A stretch of DNA of 64,000 bases from Nocardioides sp. (lineage in GTDB: Bacteria; Actinomycetota; Actinomycetes; Propionibacteriales; Nocardioidaceae), in assembly GCF_014360585.1 (NCBI RefSeq), contig NZ_JACIXG010000003.1, forward strand, positions 62,001 to 126,000, given 5' to 3'. Position 1 is the first letter of the stretch. Each line of letters begins with the position of its first letter. The notes beneath the pieces were generated by a model, which was not told the DNA's origin, did no database searches, and was given only the letters and a program-made list of their open reading frames with translations. A program made the position numbers and the translations under genes. Positions 23,874-32,557 of this stretch are shown in pieces.

Positions 23874-25982
23874 GTGGCTAGTGAGGCGGACCCCCGTGAC
23901 AGCGTCATCGGACGCCACGGCGGAAGCTCGGCTACCGCATCCGACCCCCTTCTGGGCAAGGTCCTGGGGATGCGTTACCGGATCGTCGAGAAGGTCGCGA
24001 AGGGCGGGATGGCGACGGTCTACGTCGCCCACGACACCCGGCTGGACCGCATCGTCGCCGTCAAGGTCATGCACCAGGATCTCGACGAGGAGGGCAACTT
24101 CGGCGACCGGTTCATCCGCGAGGGCCGCTCCGCCGCGAAGCTGTCCCACCCCAACGTCGTCGCCGTCTACGACCAGGACGACGACGACGGCGTCGCCTTC
24201 ATCGCGATGGAGTACATCGAGGGCCACACCCTGCGAGACACGATCGCGTCGCAGGCGCCGCTGGGCGCCGCGAAGGCGCTGGCCTACATCGAGCCGATCC
24301 TGAGCGCGATGACCGCGGCGCACGCCGTCGGGATCGTGCACCGCGACATCAAGCCCGAGAACGTGCTCATCACCACCGGCGCCGGCTCGATCTCGCAGCG
24401 GGTCAAGGTCGCCGACTTCGGCCTGGCCCGGGTGATGAGCAACAACTCCAACGACGCCACCACCGGCAACCTGGTCGGCACCGTCTCCTATCTGGCCCCC
24501 GAGCTGGTCACCGAGTCCAAGTCCGGGCCGCGCAGCGATGTCTACGCCGCCGGCGTCGTGCTCTACGAGCTACTCACCGGGCGCAAGCCCCACAGCGGCC
24601 CTTCCCCGGTCGACATCGCCTACAAGCACGTCCACGAGGACATCCCGCCGCCGTCCAAGGCTGCGCCCGGGATCCCGCGGTACGTCGACGCCCTGGTCGC
24701 CCGCGCGACCGCCCGCGACCCCGAGCTGCGCCCTGCCGACGCCGGGGTGCTGCTGCGCATGGTCAACCGCGTCATGGCCACCCTGTCCGCGGGGATCTTC
24801 GACGACCCTGACCTGACCGCCGACCTCGCGCTCCCCTCCCCCGGCGCCCCCGACACGGCGGCCCGGGCCGCTGACTCCCCGACACGCGCCCACGACGAGT
24901 CCAGTGCCGAGTCGACGGCGGTCCTGCCCGCGCTCGGCCTGGGACCCTCCGGGCCCCCACCGGACCGGCCCCCGGGTCCGCCGGGCCCGCCTCCCGGCGT
25001 CGGCCTCCCCGCAGGCGCGCGGCTCTCGCTGAGCGAGCCCGAGCAGAACGTACGCATCGCACCGACCCCCGTGCAGCCGAAGCAGCGCCGGAGCATGCCG
25101 GCGAGCTGGAAGGGCCCGATCGCGATCACTGCCGCCGTGGTGGCCGTCGCGCTGTTGGCGACCGGGTTGTGGTGGTTCATCGACGGCCGCTACGAGCGGG
25201 TCCCGTCGGTGGCCGGCCTGAGCAAGGCCGCGGCGACCGCACAGCTGCAGGAGGCCGGCTTCGAGGTCTCGGCCAACACCGAGTTCTCCGAGACCGTCGA
25301 TAAAGGCCTGGTCATCGACTCCGACCCCGGTCGCGGCCGCAAGGCGCTGCCCGGCTCGAAGGTGGAGATCAGCGTGAGCAAGGGTGTGGAGGAGTACTCC
25401 GTGCCCAAGGTCAAGGGCATGCTCGCCGACGACGCCCAAGACGTGATCCAGAAGCTCGGGCTCAGCGTCGGCGACCCGATCAAGAGGTTCAACGACAACG
25501 TCCCCGAGGGCCACGTCATCAACTCCCAGCCCCGCCCCGGCACGCTGGTGCGCCCCGGCAAGGCCGTGGTGCTCGTGATCAGCAAGGGCGCGGCGCCTGT
25601 CGACATCGTCGACTGGACCGGCCGCAGCGCCGGGCGCGCCAAGAGGTCGCTGGAGGCCGACGGCCTGAAGGTCGAGATCCAGGAGGAGGAGAACCAGGAG
25701 ATCCAGCCCGGCACCGTGCTCAGCCAGAGCCCCAGCTCCGGCACCCTCCCCAAGGGCGGGACCGTGACGCTGGTCGTGGCCAAGGGCCCGGCCGCCGTGC
25801 CGGTCCCCAGCGTCGTCGGCACCGACAAGGACACCGCCAAGCAGGCCCTCGAGGCCGCCGGGTTCAAGGTCAAGGAGGAGCAGGAGGGCGGCATCAACCT
25901 CGGCCTCGGCTACGTGACCCGTCAGGAGCCGGCAGGCGGCGAGGCGCCGTACGGCTCCGAGATCACGATCTGGTTGAACTGA
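23874..25982 (+). CDS. Serine/threonine protein kinase with four PASTA repeats (PknL-like locus)
   Basis: A 702-aa receptor kinase. The cytoplasmic kinase domain (about 34-300) has VAKGGMATVY, the ATP-binding lysine K64 in VAVKV, catalytic HRDIKPEN (156-163), DFG (181-183) and GTVSYLAPE. A Pro-rich juxtamembrane linker leads to one membrane helix (about 420-442) and four extracellular PASTA repeats, which in this class bind peptidoglycan fragments or lipid II. GTG 23874 has AGGAGG upstream. Mycobacterial PknL, in the same genomic position, lacks PASTA repeats. Confidence 0.95.
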   Translation: MASEADPRDSVIGRHGGSSATASDPLLGKVLGMRYRIVEKVAKGGMATVYVAHDTRLDRIVAVKVMHQDLDEEGNFGDRFIREGRSAAKLSHPNVVAVYDQDDDDGVAFIAMEYIEGHTLRDTIASQAPLGAAKALAYIEPILSAMTAAHAVGIVHRDIKPENVLITTGAGSISQRVKVADFGLARVMSNNSNDATTGNLVGTVSYLAPELVTESKSGPRSDVYAAGVVLYELLTGRKPHSGPSPVDIAYKHVHEDIPPPSKAAPGIPRYVDALVARATARDPELRPADAGVLLRMVNRVMATLSAGIFDDPDLTADLALPSPGAPDTAARAADSPTRAHDESSAESTAVLPALGLGPSGPPPDRPPGPPGPPPGVGLPAGARLSLSEPEQNVRIAPTPVQPKQRRSMPASWKGPIAITAAVVAVALLATGLWWFIDGRYERVPSVAGLSKAAATAQLQEAGFEVSANTEFSETVDKGLVIDSDPGRGRKALPGSKVEISVSKGVEEYSVPKVKGMLADDAQDVIQKLGLSVGDPIKRFNDNVPEGHVINSQPRPGTLVRPGKAVVLVISKGAAPVDIVDWTGRSAGRAKRSLEADGLKVEIQEEENQEIQPGTVLSQSPSSGTLPKGGTVTLVVAKGPAAVPVPSVVGTDKDTAKQALEAAGFKVKEEQEGGINLGLGYVTRQEPAGGEAPYGSEITIWLN

Positions 25983-25984
25983 CC

Positions 25985-26893
25985 TTGACCCAGCAACCCC
26001 TTCCAACGCCGCAGGACCGCAACCCGATCGGCACCCACGTACAGGTCGGCAAGGGCCTCGTCGCCGGCGCTCTCGCCAACACCGACGCGATCGGCGGCGA
26101 GACGCTGCAGATCTTCGTCGGCAACCCGCGGGGATGGGCGCTCTCGGCCGGGAAGCCGGCCGAGGACAAGGCCTTCCGGGCAGAAATCGAGCGGCGCGGG
26201 ATGCGTGCCTTCATCCACGCCCCTTACCTGGTCAACCTCGGCTCACCCACGCCGGCGACGTACGAGAAGTCTGCCGCCCTGGTCGCGCACAACCTGCGCC
26301 GTGCCGCCGACATCGGGGCCGAGGGCGTCGTCGTCCACACCGGCTCGTTCGTCTCTCCCGAGGGGGATGCGGTCGAGAAGCACGCCGCCGCGATGAGGCA
26401 GGTGCGCGAGGCGCTGCTCCCCGTGCTCGAGGACATCTCGGCCGAGGACGCCCCCTGGCTGCTCCTGGAGCCGACCGCAGGCCAGGGCCGCTCGCTGTGC
26501 GCGGGCGTGGAGGATCTGCCCGCCTACCTCGGGGCCCTCGACTTCCATCCCAAGGCCGGGATCTGCCTGGACACCTGCCATGTCTTCGCCGCCGGAGCCC
26601 CGCTCGACGAGCCGGGTGGTGCCACCGCGTGCGTCGACCGGATCGTCGAGATCGGCGGCCCCGAGCGACTCCGGCTGATCCATGCCAACGACTCCAAGGA
26701 CGTACGCGGCAAGCATCTCGACCGCCACGAGCAGATCGGCCGCGGCCACATCGGAACAGCCGCTTTCGATGAGCTCTTCGCGCACCCGGCGACCGCCGGG
26801 GTGCCCTTCATCCTGGAGACTCCGGGCTCTCGCGACGCGGACAACCCCGATATCGCGCTGCTCCGCGATCTGCGGGCATCGGCCCAGGGTTAA
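25985..26893 (+). CDS. nfo: Endonuclease IV (AP endonuclease)
   Basis: A 302-aa metal-dependent AP endonuclease for base excision repair. The TIM-barrel metal ligands sit in FIHAPYLVNLGSP, VVVHTGSF, LLLEPTAGQG, ICLDTCHVFAAG, LRLIHANDSKD, HEQIGRGHIG and FILETPG, all characteristic of family 2 AP endonucleases. TTG 25985, two bases after the kinase stop, is the apparent start, so the gene is probably cotranscribed with the kinase. Confidence 0.95.
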   Translation: MTQQPLPTPQDRNPIGTHVQVGKGLVAGALANTDAIGGETLQIFVGNPRGWALSAGKPAEDKAFRAEIERRGMRAFIHAPYLVNLGSPTPATYEKSAALVAHNLRRAADIGAEGVVVHTGSFVSPEGDAVEKHAAAMRQVREALLPVLEDISAEDAPWLLLEPTAGQGRSLCAGVEDLPAYLGALDFHPKAGICLDTCHVFAAGAPLDEPGGATACVDRIVEIGGPERLRLIHANDSKDVRGKHLDRHEQIGRGHIGTAAFDELFAHPATAGVPFILETPGSRDADNPDIALLRDLRASAQG

Positions 26894-26952
26894 GGCGTGT
26901 GACCTACGCTTGGGAACGCACGGGAGTGATCTTCGACGCCATTGGGGGTGGC

Positions 26953-28056
26953 ATGACCAACTGCGCACAGTGTGGACACCGGCTCTTCGACGGGTCCACA
27001 TGTCCGATGTGCGGCCTCGAGGTCGCCACGGAGCCCGACCGAGCGGCCGAGGCCGACTCCACCGATGTAGAGGAAAGGACGCCACCCGTGTCCAGCGCTG
27101 AAGCGAAGCCCGAAGCCATGCACTCTGCTGCGAGCCACGACGTCGCGCCCGCACCCGATGAGCTCGACGAGCCCAACGAGTCCACCGTGATCCGCAAGCC
27201 GGTCGCAGCGGTCGCCCCGGAGGCCGTCGACGACGTGCCCGAGGCTGAGCAGACCTCGCTGAGCCTGCCCCGGATCAGCGCCTACGGCGACGACGACCTG
27301 CCGGGTCCGGCCTCGTCGGCCTCGGCCAAGACCCCGGACGACGAGCCCACCGAGCGCACCTCGAGGCGCACGTCCCCCGACGTCGAGGAGCGGCTCGACA
27401 CCGACGAGCCGACCGAGTCCACCGCGATCCGCACGGCGTACGCACCGCCGACGGCCCCTCCGCCGGCGCCGGCACCTGCCGCGGCGGACGCGGTGATCCC
27501 TGACCCGGAGCCGTTTCCGGTCCCGGAGCCCGAGCCGACGCCCAACCCCGTCCCCGAGCCGGGCCCGCTCCCCGGGCCCGAGCCGGTTCCGGACCCCGAG
27601 CCGGGTCCGCTCCCCGGACCCGAGCCCGTCCCGGACCCCGAGCCCGAGCCGGTCTCCGAGGCCACGGCCGAAGCGGCGTACCGGCCCTTCGTCGAGCCTT
27701 CCGGGACCCTCGTCCAGGAGTCCCGGAACGGGAAGGCCCGTCACTGGGCTCCCCCGTCGGAGGAGACGCCGTCCGAGCAGTTCTACGACGCCGAGCCCGC
27801 CTATGCGACCGGCTACGCCGATGAGGCCTTCGCAGTCGAAGGCTCCGGCGACTGGCAGGCCGGCCACGGGTACGCCGGCGAGCCGGAGCCGCTCGAGCAG
27901 GACTTCGGTGACTACGGGGCGCAGCAGGAGTACGTCTCCTCGCTGATGGCCGGCGAGTCCGAGGACAACCCCTCGACCTGGATCGTGCTGCTGTGGGTGG
28001 GTGCGATCTTCATGATCGTGATGCTCGTGCTCGGCATCTGGCTGATGACGCTGTAG
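26953..28056 (+). CDS. Zinc-ribbon, proline-repeat, tail-anchored protein of unknown function
   Basis: A 367-aa protein. It begins with a short zinc ribbon (CAQCGHRLFDGSTCPMCG, four Cys in two CxxC knuckles), followed by a long acidic, low-complexity region with Pro-Glu-Pro repeats (about 178-235, including two exact 14-residue units) and a C-terminal membrane helix (WIVLLWVGAIFMIVMLVLGIW) that would anchor it in the membrane. ATG 26953 follows GGGGGTGG. No enzymatic motif. Its place after a receptor kinase hints at a signalling or envelope role, but this is only context. Confidence 0.8.
   Translation: MTNCAQCGHRLFDGSTCPMCGLEVATEPDRAAEADSTDVEERTPPVSSAEAKPEAMHSAASHDVAPAPDELDEPNESTVIRKPVAAVAPEAVDDVPEAEQTSLSLPRISAYGDDDLPGPASSASAKTPDDEPTERTSRRTSPDVEERLDTDEPTESTAIRTAYAPPTAPPPAPAPAAADAVIPDPEPFPVPEPEPTPNPVPEPGPLPGPEPVPDPEPGPLPGPEPVPDPEPEPVSEATAEAAYRPFVEPSGTLVQESRNGKARHWAPPSEETPSEQFYDAEPAYATGYADEAFAVEGSGDWQAGHGYAGEPEPLEQDFGDYGAQQEYVSSLMAGESEDNPSTWIVLLWVGAIFMIVMLVLGIWLMTL
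27556..27639 (+). repeat. Two 42-bp in-frame tandem repeats
   Basis: Units 27556-27597 and 27598-27639 both encode EPGPLPGPEPVPDP. They differ only at a few synonymous positions, which suggests selection on the peptide or recent duplication with drift. They form the core of the Pro-Glu-rich spacer of the zinc-ribbon protein. Confidence 0.8.
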
Positions 28057-28073
28057 TTCCTGGCCACCTGTAT

Positions 28074-28547
28074 ATGCCGAGAATCACCGTCGCCGAGATC
28101 GACAGCGCCGAGCAGCGCGCCGTCGCCGTCGACGTCTGGCGGGCAGCCAACGCCGCCCGTCGTCGCACCGCGACCGAGGGCCGGATCCGCAGGATCAAGG
28201 AGAAGCTGGACACCGCCGAGCTCGCCCTGCTCGCCCACTACGGCCCCCGTCCCGCGGGGATGCTGGTGGCCGAGACCTACCACGTCGACGGCGTGCCGCT
28301 ACCCGGCTACGGCCACCTCTCGATGGTCTTCGTCGACCCCGCAGTCTGGGGCTCCCACGTCGGCACCGAGATGATCCGCGACCTCCAGTCCCGCGGCTGG
28401 GAGGGCCTCAGCGTGTGGACCCGCACCGACAACCGGCGCGCCCAGCGTCTCTACGAGCGCACCGGCTTCACCGACACCAGCAACCGCAGCACCCTCCGCG
28501 ACGGCGAGGAGATCATGCAGCTCGCCTGGGCGGCCAAGGACGACTGA
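28074..28547 (+). CDS. GNAT-family N-acetyltransferase
   Basis: A 157-aa acetyltransferase. The acetyl-CoA-binding region is GYGHLSMVFVDPAVWGSHVGTEMIRDL, followed by SVWTRTDNRRAQRLYERTGF, the typical C-terminal GNAT block. The P-loop-like segment is atypical (WGSHVGT in place of RGxGxG/A). Substrate unknown. ATG 28074 begins 18 bp after the zinc-ribbon gene; the start lacks a clear ribosome site. Confidence 0.85.
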   Translation: MPRITVAEIDSAEQRAVAVDVWRAANAARRRTATEGRIRRIKEKLDTAELALLAHYGPRPAGMLVAETYHVDGVPLPGYGHLSMVFVDPAVWGSHVGTEMIRDLQSRGWEGLSVWTRTDNRRAQRLYERTGFTDTSNRSTLRDGEEIMQLAWAAKDD

Positions 28548-28659
28548 GCGTCGTCCCAGTGCGTGCACCGCAAGGCGCCGGCGCGAAGGCGACCTTCGAG
28601 CGAAGCGGGTCGTCGAGGGCCGGCAACGCTGCGGCGTGCGTGCTGGGGCGGCGCTCAGC
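28545..28659. terminator. Bidirectional terminator stem between convergent genes
   Basis: CTGAGCGTCGTCCCAG (28545-28560) pairs with CTGGGGCGGCGCTCAG (28644-28659), 14 Watson-Crick pairs plus two possible wobbles. The arms include the stop codons of both convergent genes (the acetyltransferase and aroG). Between them lie further palindromic segments and a CGAGCGAAGCG motif. Confidence 0.6.
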
Positions 28660-29995
28660 GAGACCTGAGCATCTCGGCGACCTGAAAGGCCATCTCCAGG
28701 GACTGGACGCGGTTGAGGCGCGGGTCGACGACGGACTCGTAGCGGTGCACGAGGCCGGCCTCGTCGAGCTCCTCGCCGCCGCCGATGATCTCGGTGACGT
28801 CGTCGCCGGTGTTCTCGACCAGGATGCCGCCGGGGACGGTGCCGAGGGCGTGGTGGACGTCGAAGAAGCCCTGGACCTCGTCGAGGACGTCTTCGAAGCG
28901 GCGGGTCTTGTAGCCGTTGGAGGTGGAGAAGGTGTTGCCGTGCATCGGGTCGGAGATCCAGGTGACCTTGACGCCCTCGGCGGTGATCTTCTCGACCAGC
29001 GCGGGCAGCCCGTCGCGCACCTTCCCCGCACCGAAGCGGGTGATGAAGGTGAGCCGGCCCTCCTCGTTCTTCGGGTTGAGCTTGGCGGCCAGCGCGAGCG
29101 CGTCGTCGGGGGTCGCGGTGGGGCCCAGCTTACAGCCGATCGGGTTGTTGAGGTGGCGGAAGTACTCCACGTGGGCGCCGTCGAGCTGACGGGTGCGCTC
29201 ACCGATCCAGACGAAGTGGCCGGAGACGTTGTAGGGCGTCTCGGTGCGCGAGTCGATGCGGGTCATCGCGTGCTCGTACTCGAGCAGCAGCGCCTCGTGC
29301 GAGGAGTAGAAGTCGACCCGGTGGAACTCCTCCGGGTCGGCGCCGATGGCCTCCATGAACGCGATCGCGCGCTCGATCTCGGAGCCCATCGCCTCGTACT
29401 TCGCACCGACTGGCGAGTTGCGCACGAACTCGGAGTTCCAGGTGTGCACCTGGCGCAGGTCGGCGTAGCCACCGGTGGTGAACGCGCGCACGAGGTTCAG
29501 GGTCGAGGAGGAGGCGTGGTAGACGTCCAGCAGCCGCTGCGGGTCCGGGATGCGGGACTCGGCGGTGAACTCGAAGCCGTTGACGGCGTCGCCGCGGTAG
29601 GCCGGCAGGGTCACGCCGTCGCGGGTCTCGGTGTCGGAGGAGCGCGGCTTGGCGTACTGCCCCGCGAGCCGGCCGATCTTCACGACCGGGACGGAGGCCG
29701 CGTACGTCAGGACCACTGCCATCTGGAGCAGCACCCGCAGCTTGTTGCGGGTGTTGTCGGCGGTCGCCTCCGCGAAGACCTCGGCGCAGTCGCCGCCCTG
29801 CAGGATGAACGCCTCACCGCGGCCGGCGGCGGCGATCGAGCTCTTGAGCTGGTCACACTCCCCCGCAAAGACGAGCGGCGGCTGGTTCCTCAGCTTCTCG
29901 ACCGCTGCGGTCAGCGCGACCGGGTCCGAATAGGTCGGCTGCTGAAGGGCTCCGATGGCGTGCAGCTGCTCGAGGGAGGGGAAGGCGTCGTTCAC
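28655..29995 (-). CDS. aroG: 3-deoxy-7-phosphoheptulonate synthase, class II
   Basis: A 446-aa plant-type DAHP synthase, the first enzyme of the shikimate pathway (PEP plus erythrose-4-phosphate). Visible blocks: GEAFILQGGDCAEVF with the metal-ligand Cys, KIGRLAGQYAKPRS, AFTTGGYADLRQVHTWN, EALLLEYE, FVWIGERTRQLDGAHVEY, WISDPMHGNT and GGILVENTGDDVTE. GTG 29995 is seven bases after TACCCT without a ribosome site, implying a leaderless transcript. Class II enzymes of actinobacteria are commonly feedback-regulated by aromatic amino acids. Confidence 0.97.
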   Translation of the reverse strand: MNDAFPSLEQLHAIGALQQPTYSDPVALTAAVEKLRNQPPLVFAGECDQLKSSIAAAGRGEAFILQGGDCAEVFAEATADNTRNKLRVLLQMAVVLTYAASVPVVKIGRLAGQYAKPRSSDTETRDGVTLPAYRGDAVNGFEFTAESRIPDPQRLLDVYHASSSTLNLVRAFTTGGYADLRQVHTWNSEFVRNSPVGAKYEAMGSEIERAIAFMEAIGADPEEFHRVDFYSSHEALLLEYEHAMTRIDSRTETPYNVSGHFVWIGERTRQLDGAHVEYFRHLNNPIGCKLGPTATPDDALALAAKLNPKNEEGRLTFITRFGAGKVRDGLPALVEKITAEGVKVTWISDPMHGNTFSTSNGYKTRRFEDVLDEVQGFFDVHHALGTVPGGILVENTGDDVTEIIGGGEELDEAGLVHRYESVVDPRLNRVQSLEMAFQVAEMLRSR

Positions 29996-30048
29996 GAGCC
30001 TCAGGGTACGCGGCTCACCCGGTTGTCACGAAGTCATCTCAGACACGG

Positions 30049-30090
30049 CAGGGCCGGCGTACGTTCCCGAAAGTTCGTACGCCGGCCCTG
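30049..30090 (-). terminator. Strong stem-loop terminator after the APC transporter
   Basis: A perfect 15-bp stem (30049-30063 with 30076-30090) around a 12-nt loop lies 17 bp after the transporter stop and ahead of the aroG promoter on the same strand. It has no U tract, which is common for GC-rich actinobacterial terminators. Confidence 0.8.
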
Positions 30091-30106
30091 ACCGAGGTCG
30101 CCTGAG

Positions 30107-31570
30107 CTACTTGTCGTCCTCGGGCTTGACGTCCATGTGCTCGATGTCCTGGAAGTGGGGCGGCTCGTCCTCCTTGTTGGCGAACTTGTTGATCAGCCAG
30201 GTGACCGCCCACAGGATCACGCCGATGACCATCAGGCCGCCGGCGATCTCGTAGACGATGCCGTCGCGGTCCACCCACGGACCGGCGAGGTAGATGCACA
30301 GCAGGGCGGCGATCGGCGGGAGCCAGGGCGGCGCGGTGAAGAACTTCTTGTCGGTGTCGGCGCGGCGCTTGCGGAGCACCGTGCAGGCGATGTTGACGAT
30401 CGCGAACACGCACAGCAGGAGCAGCGCGGTCGTGGAACCGAGGTTGGCGACGATGTTGCTGTCCGGGTCGCTGGAGACGTACCAGATCAGCCCCAGCGCC
30501 ATCACCGTCGTGAAGATGATCGCGATGTACGGCGTGCGGCGGCCGGGCAGGATAGCGCCCAGCTGCTTGGGCAGCACCCGCTGCCTGGCCATCCCGTAGA
30601 CCAGTCGGCTGGCCATCAGCATGTTGATCAGCGCGGTGTTGGCGACGGCGAAGACCGCCAGGAACGGGAACACCTTGTCGATCGGGAAGTCCGGGGCACC
30701 CTTCTCTACCACCTCGAGCAGGGCCCGGCCCTCGGACTCACGGATGACCTCGAGCTCACCCGGGCTCAGCACGCTGACCACCGAGATGGCGACCAGGATG
30801 TAGAGGAGCGCGGCGGCACCCAGGCCCATCAGCATGGTGCGCGGGAAGATCCGCTCCGGCTCCTTGGTCTCCTCGACCATGTTGACCGCGTCCTCGAACC
30901 CGACCATCGCGAAGAAGGCCACCGAGGTGGCCGCGGTGACCGCGAAGACGACACCCATGTTGTTGTAGTCGTCGAAGGAGATCAGCTCGGCCATGTCGGC
31001 CTTGCCCTGGGCGATCACGAAGAAGCCGACGCCGATCACGATGCTCAGCGCGACCATCTCGACGATGGTCAGGATGATGTTGAACTTCACGCTCTCGCCC
31101 ACGCCACGCAGGTTGATCAGCGCGAGCAGGACCATGAAGCCCAACGCCAAGGTCGTGACGGCACCTTCGCTGGGCGCGTCCATCCAGCCGTTGATCTCCA
31201 GGCCGCCGAAGAAGTTCTGTGCCAGCGTGTTGGCCGAGGTCGACGCGCTGGTGATGCCCGAGCAGGCGACCGCGAAGGTCACCATGAAGGTGAGGAAGTG
31301 GATGCCGAACGCCTTGTGGGTGTAGAGCGCGGCACCGGCGGCACTGGGATACTTCGTCACCAGCTCGAGGTAGGAGAACGCGGTCATCGTGGCCACCACG
31401 AAGGCGAGCAGGAACGGCAACCACAAGATGCCGCCCACGTATCCGGCCATGGTCCCGGTCACGGCATAGACGCCGGCCCCCAGGATGTCACCGACGATGA
31501 AGAGCAGCAGGAGCCAAGGCCCCATCACTCTCTTCAGCTCGGGTGCTTCTTCTTTCGCCAGGGTCGTCAT
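30107..31570 (-). CDS. APC-superfamily amino acid permease
   Basis: A 487-aa secondary transporter with about 12 membrane helices. The N-terminal helix GPWLLLLFIVGDILGAGVYAVTG is the substrate-binding broken helix of the APC fold; later landmarks are FFAMVGFEDAVNMVEETKEPERIFPR and ASRLVYGMARQRVLPKQLG. It resembles cationic/neutral amino acid permeases; substrate is not determinable. ATG 31570 (MTTLAKEEA) is chosen for GGAAGGA six bases upstream. Confidence 0.92.
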   Translation of the reverse strand: MTTLAKEEAPELKRVMGPWLLLLFIVGDILGAGVYAVTGTMAGYVGGILWLPFLLAFVVATMTAFSYLELVTKYPSAAGAALYTHKAFGIHFLTFMVTFAVACSGITSASTSANTLAQNFFGGLEINGWMDAPSEGAVTTLALGFMVLLALINLRGVGESVKFNIILTIVEMVALSIVIGVGFFVIAQGKADMAELISFDDYNNMGVVFAVTAATSVAFFAMVGFEDAVNMVEETKEPERIFPRTMLMGLGAAALLYILVAISVVSVLSPGELEVIRESEGRALLEVVEKGAPDFPIDKVFPFLAVFAVANTALINMLMASRLVYGMARQRVLPKQLGAILPGRRTPYIAIIFTTVMALGLIWYVSSDPDSNIVANLGSTTALLLLCVFAIVNIACTVLRKRRADTDKKFFTAPPWLPPIAALLCIYLAGPWVDRDGIVYEIAGGLMVIGVILWAVTWLINKFANKEDEPPHFQDIEHMDVKPEDDK

Positions 31571-31714
31571 GACGTCCTTCCGGGTCACGATCGAAACTCA
31601 GTTCCGAAATTGGGATGAAGGGATCCCTCAATCAAAGCCCAACGTTGCCGTCAGGTGTACGACAATTCGTCAACACGCCGTTACGGGTCGAAATTTCACG
31701 GATAGGGTCGCGCC

Positions 31715-32557
31715 ATGACCTTCTCCATCGTCGCCAGAGCAGTCGATCCAGGCACCGGCCAGCCCACCTGGGGTGTGGCTGTCGCTTCGAAGTTCCTGGC
31801 CGTCGGGTCGGCCGTCCCGGCCGCCGTCGCGGGCGTCGGTGCGATCGCCACCCAGGCCGAGGCCAACGTCGCCTACAAGGGGCTCGCGCTCGCCCATCTC
31901 GACGAGGGCGCGACCGCTTCGGTCGCCCTCGAGAGGCTCTTGGAGGAGGACGAGCGCCGCGACCACCGCCAGGTCGGCATCGTCGACGTCGACGGCAACG
32001 CCGCCTCCCACACCGGGCCGTCCTGCTACGACTGGGCGGGCGGCCGGACCGGATCCACCGAGGACGGGGCGTACGCGATCCAGGGCAACATCCTCACCGG
32101 CCCCGAGGTGGTCGAGGCGATGGAGGCCGCCTGGCTCGCCTCCTCGCCCGAGGAGCCTCTGCAGCGCCGGCTCCTGGCGGCCCTGGCCGCGGGTGACGAG
32201 GCCGGCGGCGACAGCCGCGGACGGCAGAGCGCTGCCCTCCTGGTCGTACGCGAGGAGGCCGGCTACGGCGGCAACGACGACATCGCCGCCGACCTGCGAG
32301 TCGACGACAACCCCGCGCCGATCACCGAGCTGAAGCGCCTCCTCGACCTCAGCGACCTCTACCTGACCGCCTCGACCGAGGCCGAGAAGGTGCTGGTCAC
32401 CCCGCAGATCGAGGCCGAGCTGGAGACGTACGCCGCAGCGCAGGGCACCTCGAACTTCCTCGCCTGGGTCGCCACGGAGAACTACGAGATGCGGGTGGCC
32501 GACGACCTGTCCTGGATCGACCAGCGCATCCTCGACATCATCAGGACCCCGAAATGA
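31715..32557 (+). CDS. DUF1028 family protein
   Basis: A 280-aa protein of the DUF1028 family (Ntn-hydrolase-like fold). It opens MTFSIVARAVDPGTGQPTWGVAVASKFLAVG and has QAEANVAYKGLAL and YAIQGNILTGPEVVEAM, as family members do. Biochemical role unknown, though members are often predicted peptidase-like. The ATG is six bases after TAGGGT, consistent with leaderless transcription. Its stop overlaps the glpK start as ATGA. Confidence 0.9.
   Translation: MTFSIVARAVDPGTGQPTWGVAVASKFLAVGSAVPAAVAGVGAIATQAEANVAYKGLALAHLDEGATASVALERLLEEDERRDHRQVGIVDVDGNAASHTGPSCYDWAGGRTGSTEDGAYAIQGNILTGPEVVEAMEAAWLASSPEEPLQRRLLAALAAGDEAGGDSRGRQSAALLVVREEAGYGGNDDIAADLRVDDNPAPITELKRLLDLSDLYLTASTEAEKVLVTPQIEAELETYAAAQGTSNFLAWVATENYEMRVADDLSWIDQRILDIIRTPK

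Noticed and set aside
27282..27665. Antisense Gly/Ser-rich ORF resembling a PGRS-like protein
   Set aside because: It is the complement of the Pro-Glu repeats in the zinc-ribbon gene, whose zinc ribbon and membrane helix show that the plus strand is the coding one.
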